64,000 nucleotides of DNA from Desulfonatronum sp. (lineage in GTDB: Bacteria > Desulfobacterota > Desulfovibrionia > Desulfovibrionales > Desulfonatronaceae). The number at the start of each line of letters is the position of its first letter. The stretch's first letter is position 1. The notes beneath the pieces were generated by a model. It searched no databases. It was given only the letters and a program-made list of their open reading frames with translations, and had not been told where the DNA came from. Of this stretch, positions 8,871-17,632 are shown piece by piece. The position numbers were made by a program, and so were the translations under genes. Location: contig DSBL01000057.1 of assembly GCA_011049455.1 (NCBI GenBank), forward strand, positions 1 through 64,000, written 5' to 3'.

Positions 8871-10124
8871 GTGCATCATTTCACCTACCGGGCAGGAGAA
8901 CTGTATGCCGAAGACCTGTCTGTTCAGTCCCTGGCGACCGAATACGGTACCCCCCTCTACGTTTATTCCACGGCCACATTCAAGCGGCATTTCCAGGCCT
9001 TTGATTCCGCTTTTGCCGATCTGCCCCATCTGACCTGTTTTTCGGTCAAGGCCAATTCCAACCTCTGCATTCTGCGACTGTTGAGCGAACAGGGAGCGGG
9101 CATGGATATCGTGTCCGGCGGGGAACTTTTCCGGGCCTTGTCCGCCGGCGTGCCGGCCCAAAAAATTGTTTACTCCGGGGTAGGCAAAAGACCCGGGGAG
9201 ATCGCGGAAGCCTTGCTGGCCGATATTTTGATGTTCAACGTGGAATCCCTGGAAGAACTGCGTCGAATCAATGATATCGCGCTGGACTTGGGGAAAACGG
9301 CCAGGATCAGTCTGCGCATCAATCCGGATGTGGATCCTCTGACCCATCCCTATATCTCCACGGGGTTGAAACAAAACAAATTCGGGCTGGACATTGAACA
9401 ATCCCTGGAAGCCTATCAACTGGCCTCCACCCTACCCTGCATCGAGCCTGTGGGCATTGATTGCCACATCGGATCGCAACTGACGAACATTGAGCCGTTT
9501 CTCGAGGCCTTGCGGCGCATCAAGGATTTTCTGGCCCAGCTCAAGACCATTGGGGTGAAGATTCGTTTCTTGGACCTGGGTGGCGGCCTGGGCATCACCT
9601 ATGACCAGGAAGACCCTCCACATCCCAAGGTTTTCGGCCAAACCCTGGTACGCGAACTCCAAGGCATGGACCTGACCCTGATCCTGGAACCGGGACGGGT
9701 CATTGCCGGAAACACCGGCATTTTGGTGACCGAGGTCGTGTATACCAAATCCACGAAATCCAAGGAGTTCGTGATTGTGGACGCGGCCATGAACGATCTG
9801 ATTCGCCCGGCATTGTACCAGTCTTTTCACCGCATCGACGAGGTCCGTCCCCGACAGCGGCCGGCCAAGAAGGTGGACGTGGTCGGCCCGATCTGCGAGT
9901 CGTCGGATTTTTTGGCCAGGGATCGAGAACTGCCCGAGGTCCGTTCCGGGGAACTGCTGGCCGTGTTTTCCGCCGGAGCCTATGGATTCACCATGTCCTC
10001 CCAGTACAATTCCCGACCCAGGGCTGCCGAAATCCTGGTGGACGGCACCAATGTGGTGCTGGCGCGGAAGCGGGAAACCTACAACGACCTGGTGGCCCTG
10101 GAGCGGCAATGTCTCAAGAAATGA
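8871..10124 (+). CDS. lysA: Diaminopimelate decarboxylase
   Basis: PLP-dependent enzyme that converts meso-diaminopimelate to L-lysine, the last step of lysine synthesis. About 417 residues from the GTG at 8871, which has AAAGGAG 10 nt upstream; an ATG at 8850 in the same frame would overlap that ribosome site. The PLP lysine is in CFSVKANSN, the phosphate-binding glycines in DLGGGLGITY, and substrate-site motifs are HIGSQ, LEPGR and CESSDF. No dapF is adjacent in the window. The last 16 bp overlap the sensor kinase gene. Confidence 0.96.
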   Translation: MHHFTYRAGELYAEDLSVQSLATEYGTPLYVYSTATFKRHFQAFDSAFADLPHLTCFSVKANSNLCILRLLSEQGAGMDIVSGGELFRALSAGVPAQKIVYSGVGKRPGEIAEALLADILMFNVESLEELRRINDIALDLGKTARISLRINPDVDPLTHPYISTGLKQNKFGLDIEQSLEAYQLASTLPCIEPVGIDCHIGSQLTNIEPFLEALRRIKDFLAQLKTIGVKIRFLDLGGGLGITYDQEDPPHPKVFGQTLVRELQGMDLTLILEPGRVIAGNTGILVTEVVYTKSTKSKEFVIVDAAMNDLIRPALYQSFHRIDEVRPRQRPAKKVDVVGPICESSDFLARDRELPEVRSGELLAVFSAGAYGFTMSSQYNSRPRAAEILVDGTNVVLARKRETYNDLVALERQCLKK

Positions 10125-11305
10125 GTCCCGGCTTTTCCGGGATTCTCTCAGCACCGGCGCCCCTGCAGCGGCTAAGAATGCTGCAGGATAGGCTGGGCGT
10201 GACCAGCCGCCATCTTCAACGCATCAACGATCTTTCCGATGTTTTTCTTTCGGAAACCGAGGCCTTTGCTCACAGCCTGTATGAACAGCTGCATGATATG
10301 CAAACCACGCGCATGATTCTCGACCACGGCCCGTCCCGGGAAAAAATGATCCGGATCTGGAGCCGCTGGTATGCATCATTTTTTCATAACCAATCCACGG
10401 AAAACTTTCTTGCCGCGCAATGGAGAAGCGGTCTGCGTCATGTCGCCTCGGGCGTTGACCACCGCTGGATCAGTCTGGCTTACGCCCTGGCGCGGGTTTT
10501 TATCCACCAAGTGGCCACGAAAAAACTCGACTCCGCGACCAAGGGAGAAACCCAGGATTTGCTGGACCGGCTGGTGGATCTGTGCCTCCTTGTGGAAACC
10601 GACGCCTTCATCACCTCCCTGAGCAGATGTGATCATGAAATCATCCGGGGCATAGCCCATCAGGTGCGCAACCCGTTAACGATCATTGGCGGCAATGTGA
10701 TGCGTCTGCTCAAGCAAACCCCGAAGAGCGATCCGGTCCACGACATCTATGCATCCATGCTTACGGAGACATCTCGATTGGAACGCATGGTGCGCAATGT
10801 GACCACCTACAATGAAGTATTTCAGCGCGAGCCCGGGATGGCTTTCTGCCCGCTGGAACCCGCGCTGCAAACTGTCCTGGATGAATTACGTCCCGAGGAG
10901 GGCATCGCGGTTTATTTGCAATTGTCTTCCAAGCATCCCGCGGTGTTTGCGGATCCGAAAGATCTGCGCATCGTGTTTTATCACCTGCTCCAAAACAGTC
11001 TGGAAAATCTGACAAAAGCCGACTATCCCGAACTGCGAGTCATTTCCGCCCAAAATGTCGACAATGACCGTTTTCTGGACATTCGCATCTTCAACAATGG
11101 TCCCGTGCCGGATCCGGACAGCCTGGAAAAACTGTTCACCCCTTTCTACTCCACCAAAGCCTTGGGCACCGGCTTTGGTCTGCCCATCGCCCGGTTGGCC
11201 GTGAGCAAGAATCAAGGCCATTTGTCCCTGATTCCGGAACCGAACAAGGGCACAACCTGTCTGGTGACACTGCCGCTGGCTGAACCAAGTGAAAATCACC
11301 CTTGA
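10109..11305 (+). CDS. Globin-coupled sensor histidine kinase
   Basis: Soluble two-component kinase of 398 residues with no predicted membrane segment. Residues ~20-170 look like a protoglobin sensor: helical, with RHVASGVDHRW placing a candidate proximal haem ligand at H111. The kinase core follows: H-box GIAHQVRNPL with phospho-accepting H184, an N-box in FYHLLQNSLENL and G-boxes ending GTGFGLPIARL. The likely ligand is O2 or another haem-binding gas, by analogy with globin-coupled sensors. The ATG overlaps the lysA end by 16 bp. No response regulator gene is adjacent, so its partner is elsewhere. Confidence 0.78.
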   Translation: MSQEMSPGFSGILSAPAPLQRLRMLQDRLGVTSRHLQRINDLSDVFLSETEAFAHSLYEQLHDMQTTRMILDHGPSREKMIRIWSRWYASFFHNQSTENFLAAQWRSGLRHVASGVDHRWISLAYALARVFIHQVATKKLDSATKGETQDLLDRLVDLCLLVETDAFITSLSRCDHEIIRGIAHQVRNPLTIIGGNVMRLLKQTPKSDPVHDIYASMLTETSRLERMVRNVTTYNEVFQREPGMAFCPLEPALQTVLDELRPEEGIAVYLQLSSKHPAVFADPKDLRIVFYHLLQNSLENLTKADYPELRVISAQNVDNDRFLDIRIFNNGPVPDPDSLEKLFTPFYSTKALGTGFGLPIARLAVSKNQGHLSLIPEPNKGTTCLVTLPLAEPSENHP

Positions 11306-11342
11306 AGTTTATCTTTAAGTTGGAACAAATGAGGACGTACGC

Positions 11343-12293
11343 ATGAATCAACCGCTCAAACTCGGTATCAGTTCCTGTCTTTTGGGCAATGCGGTGCGCT
11401 ACGACGGGGGGCACAAGCTGGACCGATTCCTGCGGGATACGTTAGGCGCTTATGTGGAATTCGTGCCGGTCTGTCCGGAAGTGGAGTGCGGCATGTCCGT
11501 GCCCCGGGAAGCGATGCGTCTGGTGGGGACCATTGACGCTCCCCGGCTGAAAACCATTCGCTCCGGCCAGGATATGACCGATCAGATGCTCGACTGGGCC
11601 GAAAAGAAAAACAAATGGTTGGCTGAGCAGGATCTCTGCGGCTTCATCTTCAAGAGCAAGTCGCCTTCCAGCGGCTTGCAGGGCGTGAAAGTCTATTCCG
11701 AGAAAGGCATGCCCCAGCAAAAAGGGTTGGGCGTCTTTGCCCGGGCCTATACCGAACGTTTCCCCCTGCTGCCCGTGGAAGACGACGGCCGTTTGCACGA
11801 CCCCGGTCTGCGGGAGAATTTCATCGAACGTATTTTCGTGATACGCCGCTGGCAGGAGGTGGCAGCGACCAAACCTGCCTTGGCCCCCCTCATTGCCTTT
11901 CACTCCCGGCACAAGTATCTCATCCTGGCGCATAGCACGAAACATTATCAGGTCATGGGCAAGTTGGTCGCGCATGCAGCGCAGATGGACGCGGACGCTC
12001 TTTTTGCCGAATATTCAAGCCTGCTCATGGAAGCGTTACTGGTTCGCGCCACCAAGGCCAAGAATTTTAATGTGCTGGAAAAAAGCATGGGACATTTCAA
12101 AAAAATGATTACCGCCTGGGAAAAGCAGGAAATGCTGGAGGTATTCAGGCGATACAAGGAAGGCCATGTCCCCTTGATCGTTCCCATCACCTTGCTCAAT
12201 CACTATATTCGGAAATATGACGAGCCCTATCTCAAACAACAGTACTACTTTCACCCGCATCCTTTGGAGTTGAAACTGCGCAACCATGTCTGA
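11343..12293 (+). CDS. DUF523-DUF1722 protein
   Basis: 316-residue cytoplasmic protein with two family domains. Residues 1-~150 are DUF523 (LGISSCLLGNAVRYDGGHK, then PVCPEVECGMSVPRE and CGFIFKSKSPSS with conserved cysteines). Residues ~190-310 are DUF1722, the part shared with E. coli YbgA (FHSRHKYLILAHSTKHYQVMG). The biochemical role of neither is established as far as I know; DUF523 cysteines suggest a metal or Fe-S site. A GAGGA ribosome site lies before the ATG. The next gene starts 15 bp downstream. Confidence 0.88.
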   Translation: MNQPLKLGISSCLLGNAVRYDGGHKLDRFLRDTLGAYVEFVPVCPEVECGMSVPREAMRLVGTIDAPRLKTIRSGQDMTDQMLDWAEKKNKWLAEQDLCGFIFKSKSPSSGLQGVKVYSEKGMPQQKGLGVFARAYTERFPLLPVEDDGRLHDPGLRENFIERIFVIRRWQEVAATKPALAPLIAFHSRHKYLILAHSTKHYQVMGKLVAHAAQMDADALFAEYSSLLMEALLVRATKAKNFNVLEKSMGHFKKMITAWEKQEMLEVFRRYKEGHVPLIVPITLLNHYIRKYDEPYLKQQYYFHPHPLELKLRNHV

Positions 12294-12308
12294 GGCCCGA
12301 ATCCAGCC

Positions 12309-13403
12309 ATGCAAATGATCCGTTCCTGGTTCCAGCGACAATTCAGCGACCCCCAGGTGGTCATCCTGGTGGGCATCCTGACCGTCTGCTTCGCCATGAT
12401 CTTTTTTTTCGGGCGGATGATGGTTCCGTTTCTGGCCGGATTGGTGGTGGCTTATCTTCTGGAGGGTTTGGTCAGAGCGCTGGTCAAGTGGCGAATGCCC
12501 AGGCTGTTGGCGGTGGTGCTGGTTTTTTCAATCTTCCTGACCAGCATGTTTTTTGTCCTGTTCTGGCTTTTGCCACTGCTCACCAAGCAGCTCGCTCAAT
12601 TGGTCCAGCAAATCCCCGGGATCATCTCCGCAACTCAAGATCTGTTGCTTCAGATTCCAGAACGCTATCCCAAGCTGGTCAGCGATGAACAGGTGGTCCA
12701 GTTCACTTCTGTGTTGCGCACGGAGCTGTTCAATTTCGGCCAGAAACTGCTGACCTTTTCCGTGGCTTCGGTCATGGGGTTGATCACCATCATCGTTTAT
12801 CTGATCATCGTGCCCATGCTGGTCTTCTTTTTTCTCAAGGACAAGGACAGAATCACGGCTTGGGTGGCTTCGTTTTTGCCCAAAGAACGCCGTCTGGCCT
12901 CGCAGGTCTGGCAGGAGATCAATGAGCAGATGGGAAACTACGTTCGGGGCAAATTCTGGGAAATCCTGATCGTCTGGGGGGGGACCTATGCCACGTTTTT
13001 GTGGCTGAACCTGCAGTACGCCATGCTTTTGGGCCTGGTAGTCGGGCTGTCCGTTTTGATCCCCTATGTCGGAGCGGCCGTGGTCACCCTGCCCATAGCC
13101 ATCGTGGCCTATGCCCAGTGGGGCTTTGGGGATGAGTTTTTCTACGTGCTCCTGGCCTACACCATCATCCAGACCATTGACGGCAACATCTTGGCTCCCC
13201 TGCTCTTCTCCGAGGTGGTGGCCATCCATCCGGTGGCCATCATTCTTGCCATCCTCATTTTCGGCGGACTATGGGGCTTTTGGGGTATCTTCTTCGCCAT
13301 CCCCCTGGCCACGGTGGTCCAGGCCGTGTTGAGGGCCTGGCCCAGGCATGCGGAGGAAGGAGAATGTCCTCCAAACAGGGAACCTGAAGAACAAGCAGGG
13401 TGA
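12309..13403 (+). CDS. AI-2E family (PerM/YdiK-type) membrane transporter
   Basis: 364-residue multi-pass inner-membrane protein of the AI-2E transport superfamily. It has the N-terminal hydrophobic pair (MIFFFGRMMVPFLAGLVVAY), a soluble middle with amphipathic helices (about residues 95-200), and a C-terminal membrane bundle with the conserved GLVVGLSVLIPYVGAAV and a late GLWGFWGIFFAIPLA. Members export AI-2 or act as Na+/H+ antiporters; the substrate here is unknown. It converges on the SDR gene with only 7 bp between the stops. Confidence 0.88.
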   Translation: MQMIRSWFQRQFSDPQVVILVGILTVCFAMIFFFGRMMVPFLAGLVVAYLLEGLVRALVKWRMPRLLAVVLVFSIFLTSMFFVLFWLLPLLTKQLAQLVQQIPGIISATQDLLLQIPERYPKLVSDEQVVQFTSVLRTELFNFGQKLLTFSVASVMGLITIIVYLIIVPMLVFFFLKDKDRITAWVASFLPKERRLASQVWQEINEQMGNYVRGKFWEILIVWGGTYATFLWLNLQYAMLLGLVVGLSVLIPYVGAAVVTLPIAIVAYAQWGFGDEFFYVLLAYTIIQTIDGNILAPLLFSEVVAIHPVAIILAILIFGGLWGFWGIFFAIPLATVVQAVLRAWPRHAEEGECPPNREPEEQAG

Positions 13404-13410
13404 GATCGTT

Positions 13411-14946
13411 TTATTTTTCTCTCAAAACGCAGCTTTTTTCGATATGCCCTTGCAACGGCCTGACCGTGCCGTAGGCCCTGCCGGTTTGCTTGGCCATGGT
13501 CTTGAGCATACCCTTAAAGATCAACACATGCAGCGGATAAGTGGCGTACCAGTATACCAAACCCCAAAGGCCACGTGGCAGGAAACGCGATTTTTCGATG
13601 AGTTCGGTATGGTCGCCGTTATCTCCCGCCGGATGCAGCTCGAAATCCAGCAGGGCCTGGCCCGGAACCTTCATTTCGGCCAACAAACGTAGCCTGCGGT
13701 CCGGTTCAACGGCCAGCACCCGCCAAAAATCCAAGGCGTCGCCTTCCCGGATTTGCGTCGGATGCCGTCGACCCCGGCGCAGCCCCACTCCCCCGATCAT
13801 CCTGTCCAGAAAGCCGCGCAGCCGCCATAAGCGGTTTCCGTAATACCAGCCGGTCTCTCCACCCAAACGGGCCAGTACCGGCCAGACCTGATCGGGCCTG
13901 GAGCAGATCTTGACCGAGTAGGACAGTCCCAGCAGCGTGCCCCCGGCATAGGCTGCGTCCCCGCAATCAATCCATTCCGGCGGCGGCTGGAACCCGGCAT
14001 CGCTCCAGCAGGTTTCCACCTCCAGTTGCCTGATTTTTTCCAGGGCCAGTGTGACAGCTTCCTCAAAGGACAGCAGATCCTGGGAAATGATTTCACGGAT
14101 GCGGTTGTCCCGGCAGACCACCCGATTGCGCAGACCCAAAACCAAGGGTTTGGCCTGGGCCGCGGGCACTGGCGTTACAAAATTAATCCACAGCGAGGAC
14201 AAACGCGGGGTCAAAAGCGGCACCGGAAGAATCAACCGGGGGCGCAGACCGGCAATTCGGGCGTAAATCTGAAACATCTGCTCATATGTCAAAATATCCG
14301 GGCCGCCGATATCATAGGTCTGCCCGGAGGTTTCCGGTCTTTCCAGGCATCCGGCCAGATACTCGATGACGTTGGATACCGCGATGGGCTGGCACTGGGT
14401 ACGCACCCAGCGCGGGGTGACCATCACGGGCAAACGCTCGGTCAGGTAGCGCAATATTTCAAATGACGCGCTGCCAGAGCCGATGATCAGGGCGGCGCGC
14501 AAAAAGGTCACGGGTACTCCTGTCTGCTCCAGAACCTTCGCCACTTCCAGCCTGGACCGCAGGTGTTTGCTCAGATCGGGATCGCTCTCCTCGCCCAGCC
14601 CGCCCAGATAAATGATCCGTCGCACACCTTGCCGGGTCGCGGCCTGGGCCATGTTTTGCGCCGCAATGCGGTCCACGTCGGCAAAGTCCCTGGATCCGGG
14701 GGTCATGGAGTGCACGAGATAATAGGCAACCTCGCAACCTGCCAGAGCCTGATCCAGGGAAGCCGGATCCATCACGTCGCCTTGAACCAGCCGGATGTTT
14801 TCGTGCCCGGCCCAGGCACGGCAGCCCAGTTTGCCCAGGGAGCGGGCCATGGCAATGACCTTGTATCCGTCCTGCAGCAGACGTTTGACCAGCCGCCCGC
14901 CGATGTATCCCGTGGCTCCGGTGATCAGGATGCTTTTTTGGGTCAT
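13411..14946 (-). CDS. SDR-family NAD(P)-binding oxidoreductase fused to DUF2867 domain
   Basis: 511 residues. The N-terminal ~300 residues form an atypical short-chain dehydrogenase/epimerase fold with the nucleotide-binding ITGATGYIGG at residues 7-16 and a YLVHSMTPGS stretch in the substrate region. The C-terminal ~170 residues match DUF2867 (SRPBCC-like), with DALDFWRVLAVEPDRRLRLL. The family is often annotated as an NAD-dependent epimerase or complex I NDUFA9-like protein, but substrate and pathway are unknown. It stands alone on the minus strand. Confidence 0.88.
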   Translation of the reverse strand: MTQKSILITGATGYIGGRLVKRLLQDGYKVIAMARSLGKLGCRAWAGHENIRLVQGDVMDPASLDQALAGCEVAYYLVHSMTPGSRDFADVDRIAAQNMAQAATRQGVRRIIYLGGLGEESDPDLSKHLRSRLEVAKVLEQTGVPVTFLRAALIIGSGSASFEILRYLTERLPVMVTPRWVRTQCQPIAVSNVIEYLAGCLERPETSGQTYDIGGPDILTYEQMFQIYARIAGLRPRLILPVPLLTPRLSSLWINFVTPVPAAQAKPLVLGLRNRVVCRDNRIREIISQDLLSFEEAVTLALEKIRQLEVETCWSDAGFQPPPEWIDCGDAAYAGGTLLGLSYSVKICSRPDQVWPVLARLGGETGWYYGNRLWRLRGFLDRMIGGVGLRRGRRHPTQIREGDALDFWRVLAVEPDRRLRLLAEMKVPGQALLDFELHPAGDNGDHTELIEKSRFLPRGLWGLVYWYATYPLHVLIFKGMLKTMAKQTGRAYGTVRPLQGHIEKSCVLREK

Positions 14947-15072
14947 ACGTTGATTCCAAGATTAAATTGTTGCGCAGGATTGATTTCAACCACATTGGAC
15001 AGTAGGTTTGGCTGACAACTATTCCAAAACACCTGCTCCGTCATCTCCGGTTGAGGTTTGGGAAAATTGCTC

Positions 15073-15777
15073 ATGCCGCACACCGACTATCTGCAGATTT
15101 TTTTCCGCTCCTCCCTGATCATCCAGGGGGTTTACGTGATTTTGGCGTCAATGTCCGTGACCTGTTGGAGCATCGTGTTCTACAAGCTGATGCAACTGAG
15201 ACGGATGCGCAAAAAAATCAAAGAGGATTCGGAAACCTTTCAGGGCGCACGGGAACTGCACGCGGCATTCCTGAGCCTTGCTCCCGCCCCTGATTCCATC
15301 TCGCACAAAGTAGCCCAGGCCGGTTACATCGAGTATCAGGAACTGGGCAGCCTGGAATTGCCTCAAGGCGAGCGCGTCAAAATCGTTTTGGAAAGCCTGC
15401 GCCACACCCTTGGCGACGAGGTGCGCCAGGAAGTGGCCAACAGCTTTCGCCCGTTGCCCTTTCTCGGCGTTTGCGCCAATGCCGCGCCCTTGATGGGCCT
15501 GTTCGGCACGGTGTGGGGCATTTTCCACTCGTTTCAAGGATTCGGAAACATGGGCCGGGCGGCCAGCCTGATGGTCGTGGGACAGGGCCTGGGAGAGGCT
15601 CTGGGCACGACCATCGCCGGTCTGCTGGTGGCCATCCCGGCCACTCTTTTCTATAATTACTTTTTGAACAGAATCGGCGACCTTGAACGTTCACTCACGC
15701 AGTTTTCCCAACTATTCCTCAAGCTGATCAAAAACGACCTGCACCGGCGCCAAGCGGCATCCGGTCAAGCTCGCTGA
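15073..15777 (+). CDS. MotA/TolQ/ExbB-family proton channel protein, unpaired
   Basis: About 234 residues, the length of TolQ/ExbB. It has an N-terminal membrane segment (GVYVILASMSVTCWSIVFY), a cytoplasmic loop, and two C-terminal membrane helices with the family core ANAAPLMGLFGTVWGIFHSF and GLGEALGTTIAGLLVAIPAT. Such proteins form proton channels with TolR/ExbD to energise the outer membrane. No tolR/exbD follows: the next gene is on the opposite strand. The start is uncertain: the ATG at 15073 has no close ribosome site, while a TTG at 15067 has GAGGT 9 nt upstream. I cannot distinguish TolQ from ExbB. Confidence 0.85.
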   Translation: MPHTDYLQIFFRSSLIIQGVYVILASMSVTCWSIVFYKLMQLRRMRKKIKEDSETFQGARELHAAFLSLAPAPDSISHKVAQAGYIEYQELGSLELPQGERVKIVLESLRHTLGDEVRQEVANSFRPLPFLGVCANAAPLMGLFGTVWGIFHSFQGFGNMGRAASLMVVGQGLGEALGTTIAGLLVAIPATLFYNYFLNRIGDLERSLTQFSQLFLKLIKNDLHRRQAASGQAR

Positions 15778-15839
15778 CCGGCTCTGGGTCTTGAGCGGGG
15801 AAAAGCGTCAGCAGGGAAAATCGCCTTGTATCTGTACGA

Positions 15840-16256
15840 TCAAGCAGCAGGCAAAAAACGCTGGAGAATGTTTTCCACTTCCAAAGGGATTTCCGGCCTG
15901 CCCCGTTCGTTCAAGGCCGTGGCGACGATCTTGGCCTTAAGCACCAGCTTGTGATCCGGCAGGCGAAAAATATCCTGATAAAAAACCAAGCGCAGACGGG
16001 ATTCCTTGACCAAATGCATGCCCACCTCAAAGGAGTCCCCGCTGGTCAAGGGGTGCTTGTAGTCCATTTCCGCCCGGACCACGACGAAATTGACCCCCAT
16101 CAGGGTGTAGTTTTTGAAATCAATGCCCACCTTTTTCATGCATACATGTCGGGCGTGCTCCAAATAATTCTGGTATACCGCATTGTTTACGATGCCCTGC
16201 ATGTCGCATTCGTAGTCTCGAACGGACATTTCCAAGGTGAAAAAGTAATCTTTCAT
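15840..16256 (-). CDS. YbgC-type acyl-CoA thioesterase (4HBT hotdog fold)
   Basis: 138-residue hotdog thioesterase. The catalytic-Asp signature of the 4HBT/YbgC class is visible as RDYECDMQGIVNNAVYQNYLE near residues 13-33, cut here to the essential D18 and the N/Y pattern. Members cleave short or medium acyl-CoA or acyl-ACP. In many proteobacteria ybgC is the first gene of the tol-pal operon; here it lies beside a TolQ-like gene but convergent to it (62 bp between stops). AAGGAT lies before the ATG. Confidence 0.85.
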   Translation of the reverse strand: MKDYFFTLEMSVRDYECDMQGIVNNAVYQNYLEHARHVCMKKVGIDFKNYTLMGVNFVVVRAEMDYKHPLTSGDSFEVGMHLVKESRLRLVFYQDIFRLPDHKLVLKAKIVATALNERGRPEIPLEVENILQRFLPAA

Positions 16257-16436
16257 GGGGGATCCTTGTAATGATAACCGGATTTCGATCTGATGCGATC
16301 ATGAGCTGTCTGCCGCGTCTGTCCGAAAGACATCTTCCTGAAAACCAGCCCCGAGGTCAAACATAAGATCCAGATCGTTCTTGAGCTTGATCATTGAAGA
16401 GGGTAAGCACATCCCATGAACAATAAGGCTGCATGA
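16257..16436. other. Intergenic region upstream of the palindromic repeat
   Basis: Between the thioesterase start and the repeat (the whole gap to the Trm112-like gene is 436 bp). It should hold the promoter of the minus-strand thioesterase gene. I see no gene or conserved motif I can name; a long minus-strand frame that runs from here into the Trm112-like gene reads through the repeat and lacks protein-like character. Confidence 0.4.
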
Positions 16437-16663
16437 GGAGTTTGTCCCGTACAGACTGGGCTTTGATTTTAAGCGTTGGCGCACTGTCTGACCGAGCCAG
16501 GATTCGCAGGTCCAAACGATTGCCCGGCGAATCCTCCGCGCAATGTTTGGTTCAAATTGCACAATCGTTTGGCCATACGAAGCCGACGAGGGAGTTAGCG
16601 CCGGCGTTGAAAAGCAAAGCCCAGGCCTGTGAACAACGGATTGGATCAATTGGGACAAACTCC
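16437..16663. repeat. Palindromic MITE-like repeat with 12-bp terminal inverted repeats, full copy
   Basis: A 227-bp element whose ends are perfect inverted repeats: GGAGTTTGTCCC at 16437-16448 and GGGACAAACTCC at 16652-16663. Inside, the left arm (CTGGGCTTTGATTTT at 16456-16470) pairs imperfectly with the right arm (AAAAGCAAAGCCCAGG near 16610-16624). The centre has another perfect 11-bp inverted repeat, CCAAACGATTG at 16512-16522 and CAATCGTTTGG at 16562-16572. The nested symmetry could form a large cruciform or RNA hairpin. No transposase is encoded. It ends 29 bp before the Trm112-like start codon. A half copy lies at 18521-18600. Confidence 0.75.
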
Positions 16664-16692
16664 GAATGCTTTCAACAACAAGGAGGCCGCCC

Positions 16693-16914
16693 ATGGCGAT
16701 GAACAAGGAACTTTTGGACATTCTGGCCTGTCCCAAATGCAAGTCCGAGCTGGTTCTGACGCAACCGGAGGACGGGCTGATCTGTCATGCCTGCCAGGTT
16801 GTCTATCCCATCAAGGAAGAAATCCCGATCATGCTCATCGAGGAGGCCGTTCCCCTGGTTGACTGGGAAGCCGGCGCCCGGGAACAAAAACACGGCCCAA
16901 AAACCGCGAGATGA
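16693..16914 (+). CDS. Trm112-family zinc protein
   Basis: 73-residue zinc-ribbon protein (YcaR/Trm112-like). It has two cysteine pairs, C13/C16 (LACPKCKSEL) and C31/C34 (ICHACQVVYP), followed by the family's YPIKEEIPIMLIEEA. Eukaryotic and archaeal Trm112 activates methyltransferases; bacterial members are small proteins of less certain role, often beside lpxK/kdsB genes. AAGGAGG lies 6 nt before the ATG at 16693. The metallophosphoesterase gene starts 16 bp downstream, suggesting an operon through exonuclease III. Confidence 0.85.
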   Translation: MAMNKELLDILACPKCKSELVLTQPEDGLICHACQVVYPIKEEIPIMLIEEAVPLVDWEAGAREQKHGPKTAR

Positions 16915-16930
16915 CAATTTGGAGGACATC

Positions 16931-17632
16931 ATGAGCCGCGAGCCATTCTGGATCGGCATTGGCGACATTCACGAACAGATCATGAACATTCGTTTCATTC
17001 CGGAGTTGGTCGAGGCCACCGGGGTTATTGTCAGCGGCGATTTGACCAATCGTGGCCGCAAAGCCGCTGCTGAGAGGATTTTGGGGGAGATCAGCCGCAT
17101 CAATCCGGTGATCTACGCCCAGATCGGGAACATGGATTTCAAGGAAGTGAACGACTACCTGGAAGAGCGCGGGATGAACATCCATGCCCGAGGTCTGGAT
17201 CTGGGCAACGGCGTGGGCCTGATGGGCGTCGGGTATTCCAACCCCACCCCGTTCGGCACGCCGGCCGAGGTTTCAGACGACCAGATCGCCTTGTGGCTTG
17301 ATCAGGCCTATGAACAGGTTCGGAACCTGCCGCACCTGCTGCTGGTGGCCCACAACCCGCCCTTCGGCACGGCCACGGACAAGGTCCGAGGCGGCGTATC
17401 CGTTGGCAGTCGGGCTGTGCGCGCATTCATCGAACGAGTCCAGCCCCAGGTCTGCCTGACCGGCCACATTCACGAGGCCCGGGCCGTGGACCAAATCGGC
17501 AAGACCGTGATCATCAATCCCGGTCAGTTGGTCGCGGGGGGCTACGCCCTGATCCGGCTCACGGACAACGGCCTGGAAGCGGAATTGCGCTCAATGGCAT
17601 CCCCTGCCGCAACCCGGACCACGAAATCATGA
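16931..17632 (+). CDS. Calcineurin-like metallophosphoesterase
   Basis: 233-residue phosphoesterase with the five metal-binding blocks in order: GDIHEQ, VSGDLTNRG, AQIGNMD, LVAHNPPFG and LTGHIHEAR. These supply the Asp, His and Asn ligands of a dinuclear metal centre. Substrate unknown; the YfcE/MJ0936-like cyclic or nucleotide phosphodiesterases are the nearest type. The ATG at 16931 follows GGAGG by 6 nt, so an open frame extending upstream through the Trm112-like gene is not the start. The stop overlaps the exonuclease III start by 4 bp (ATGA). Confidence 0.88.
   Translation: MSREPFWIGIGDIHEQIMNIRFIPELVEATGVIVSGDLTNRGRKAAAERILGEISRINPVIYAQIGNMDFKEVNDYLEERGMNIHARGLDLGNGVGLMGVGYSNPTPFGTPAEVSDDQIALWLDQAYEQVRNLPHLLLVAHNPPFGTATDKVRGGVSVGSRAVRAFIERVQPQVCLTGHIHEARAVDQIGKTVIINPGQLVAGGYALIRLTDNGLEAELRSMASPAATRTTKS

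Noticed and set aside
16299-16742. 147-codon minus-strand frame upstream of and into the Trm112-like gene
   Set aside because: It reads through the palindromic repeat and into the Trm112-like gene antisense; composition is not protein-like.
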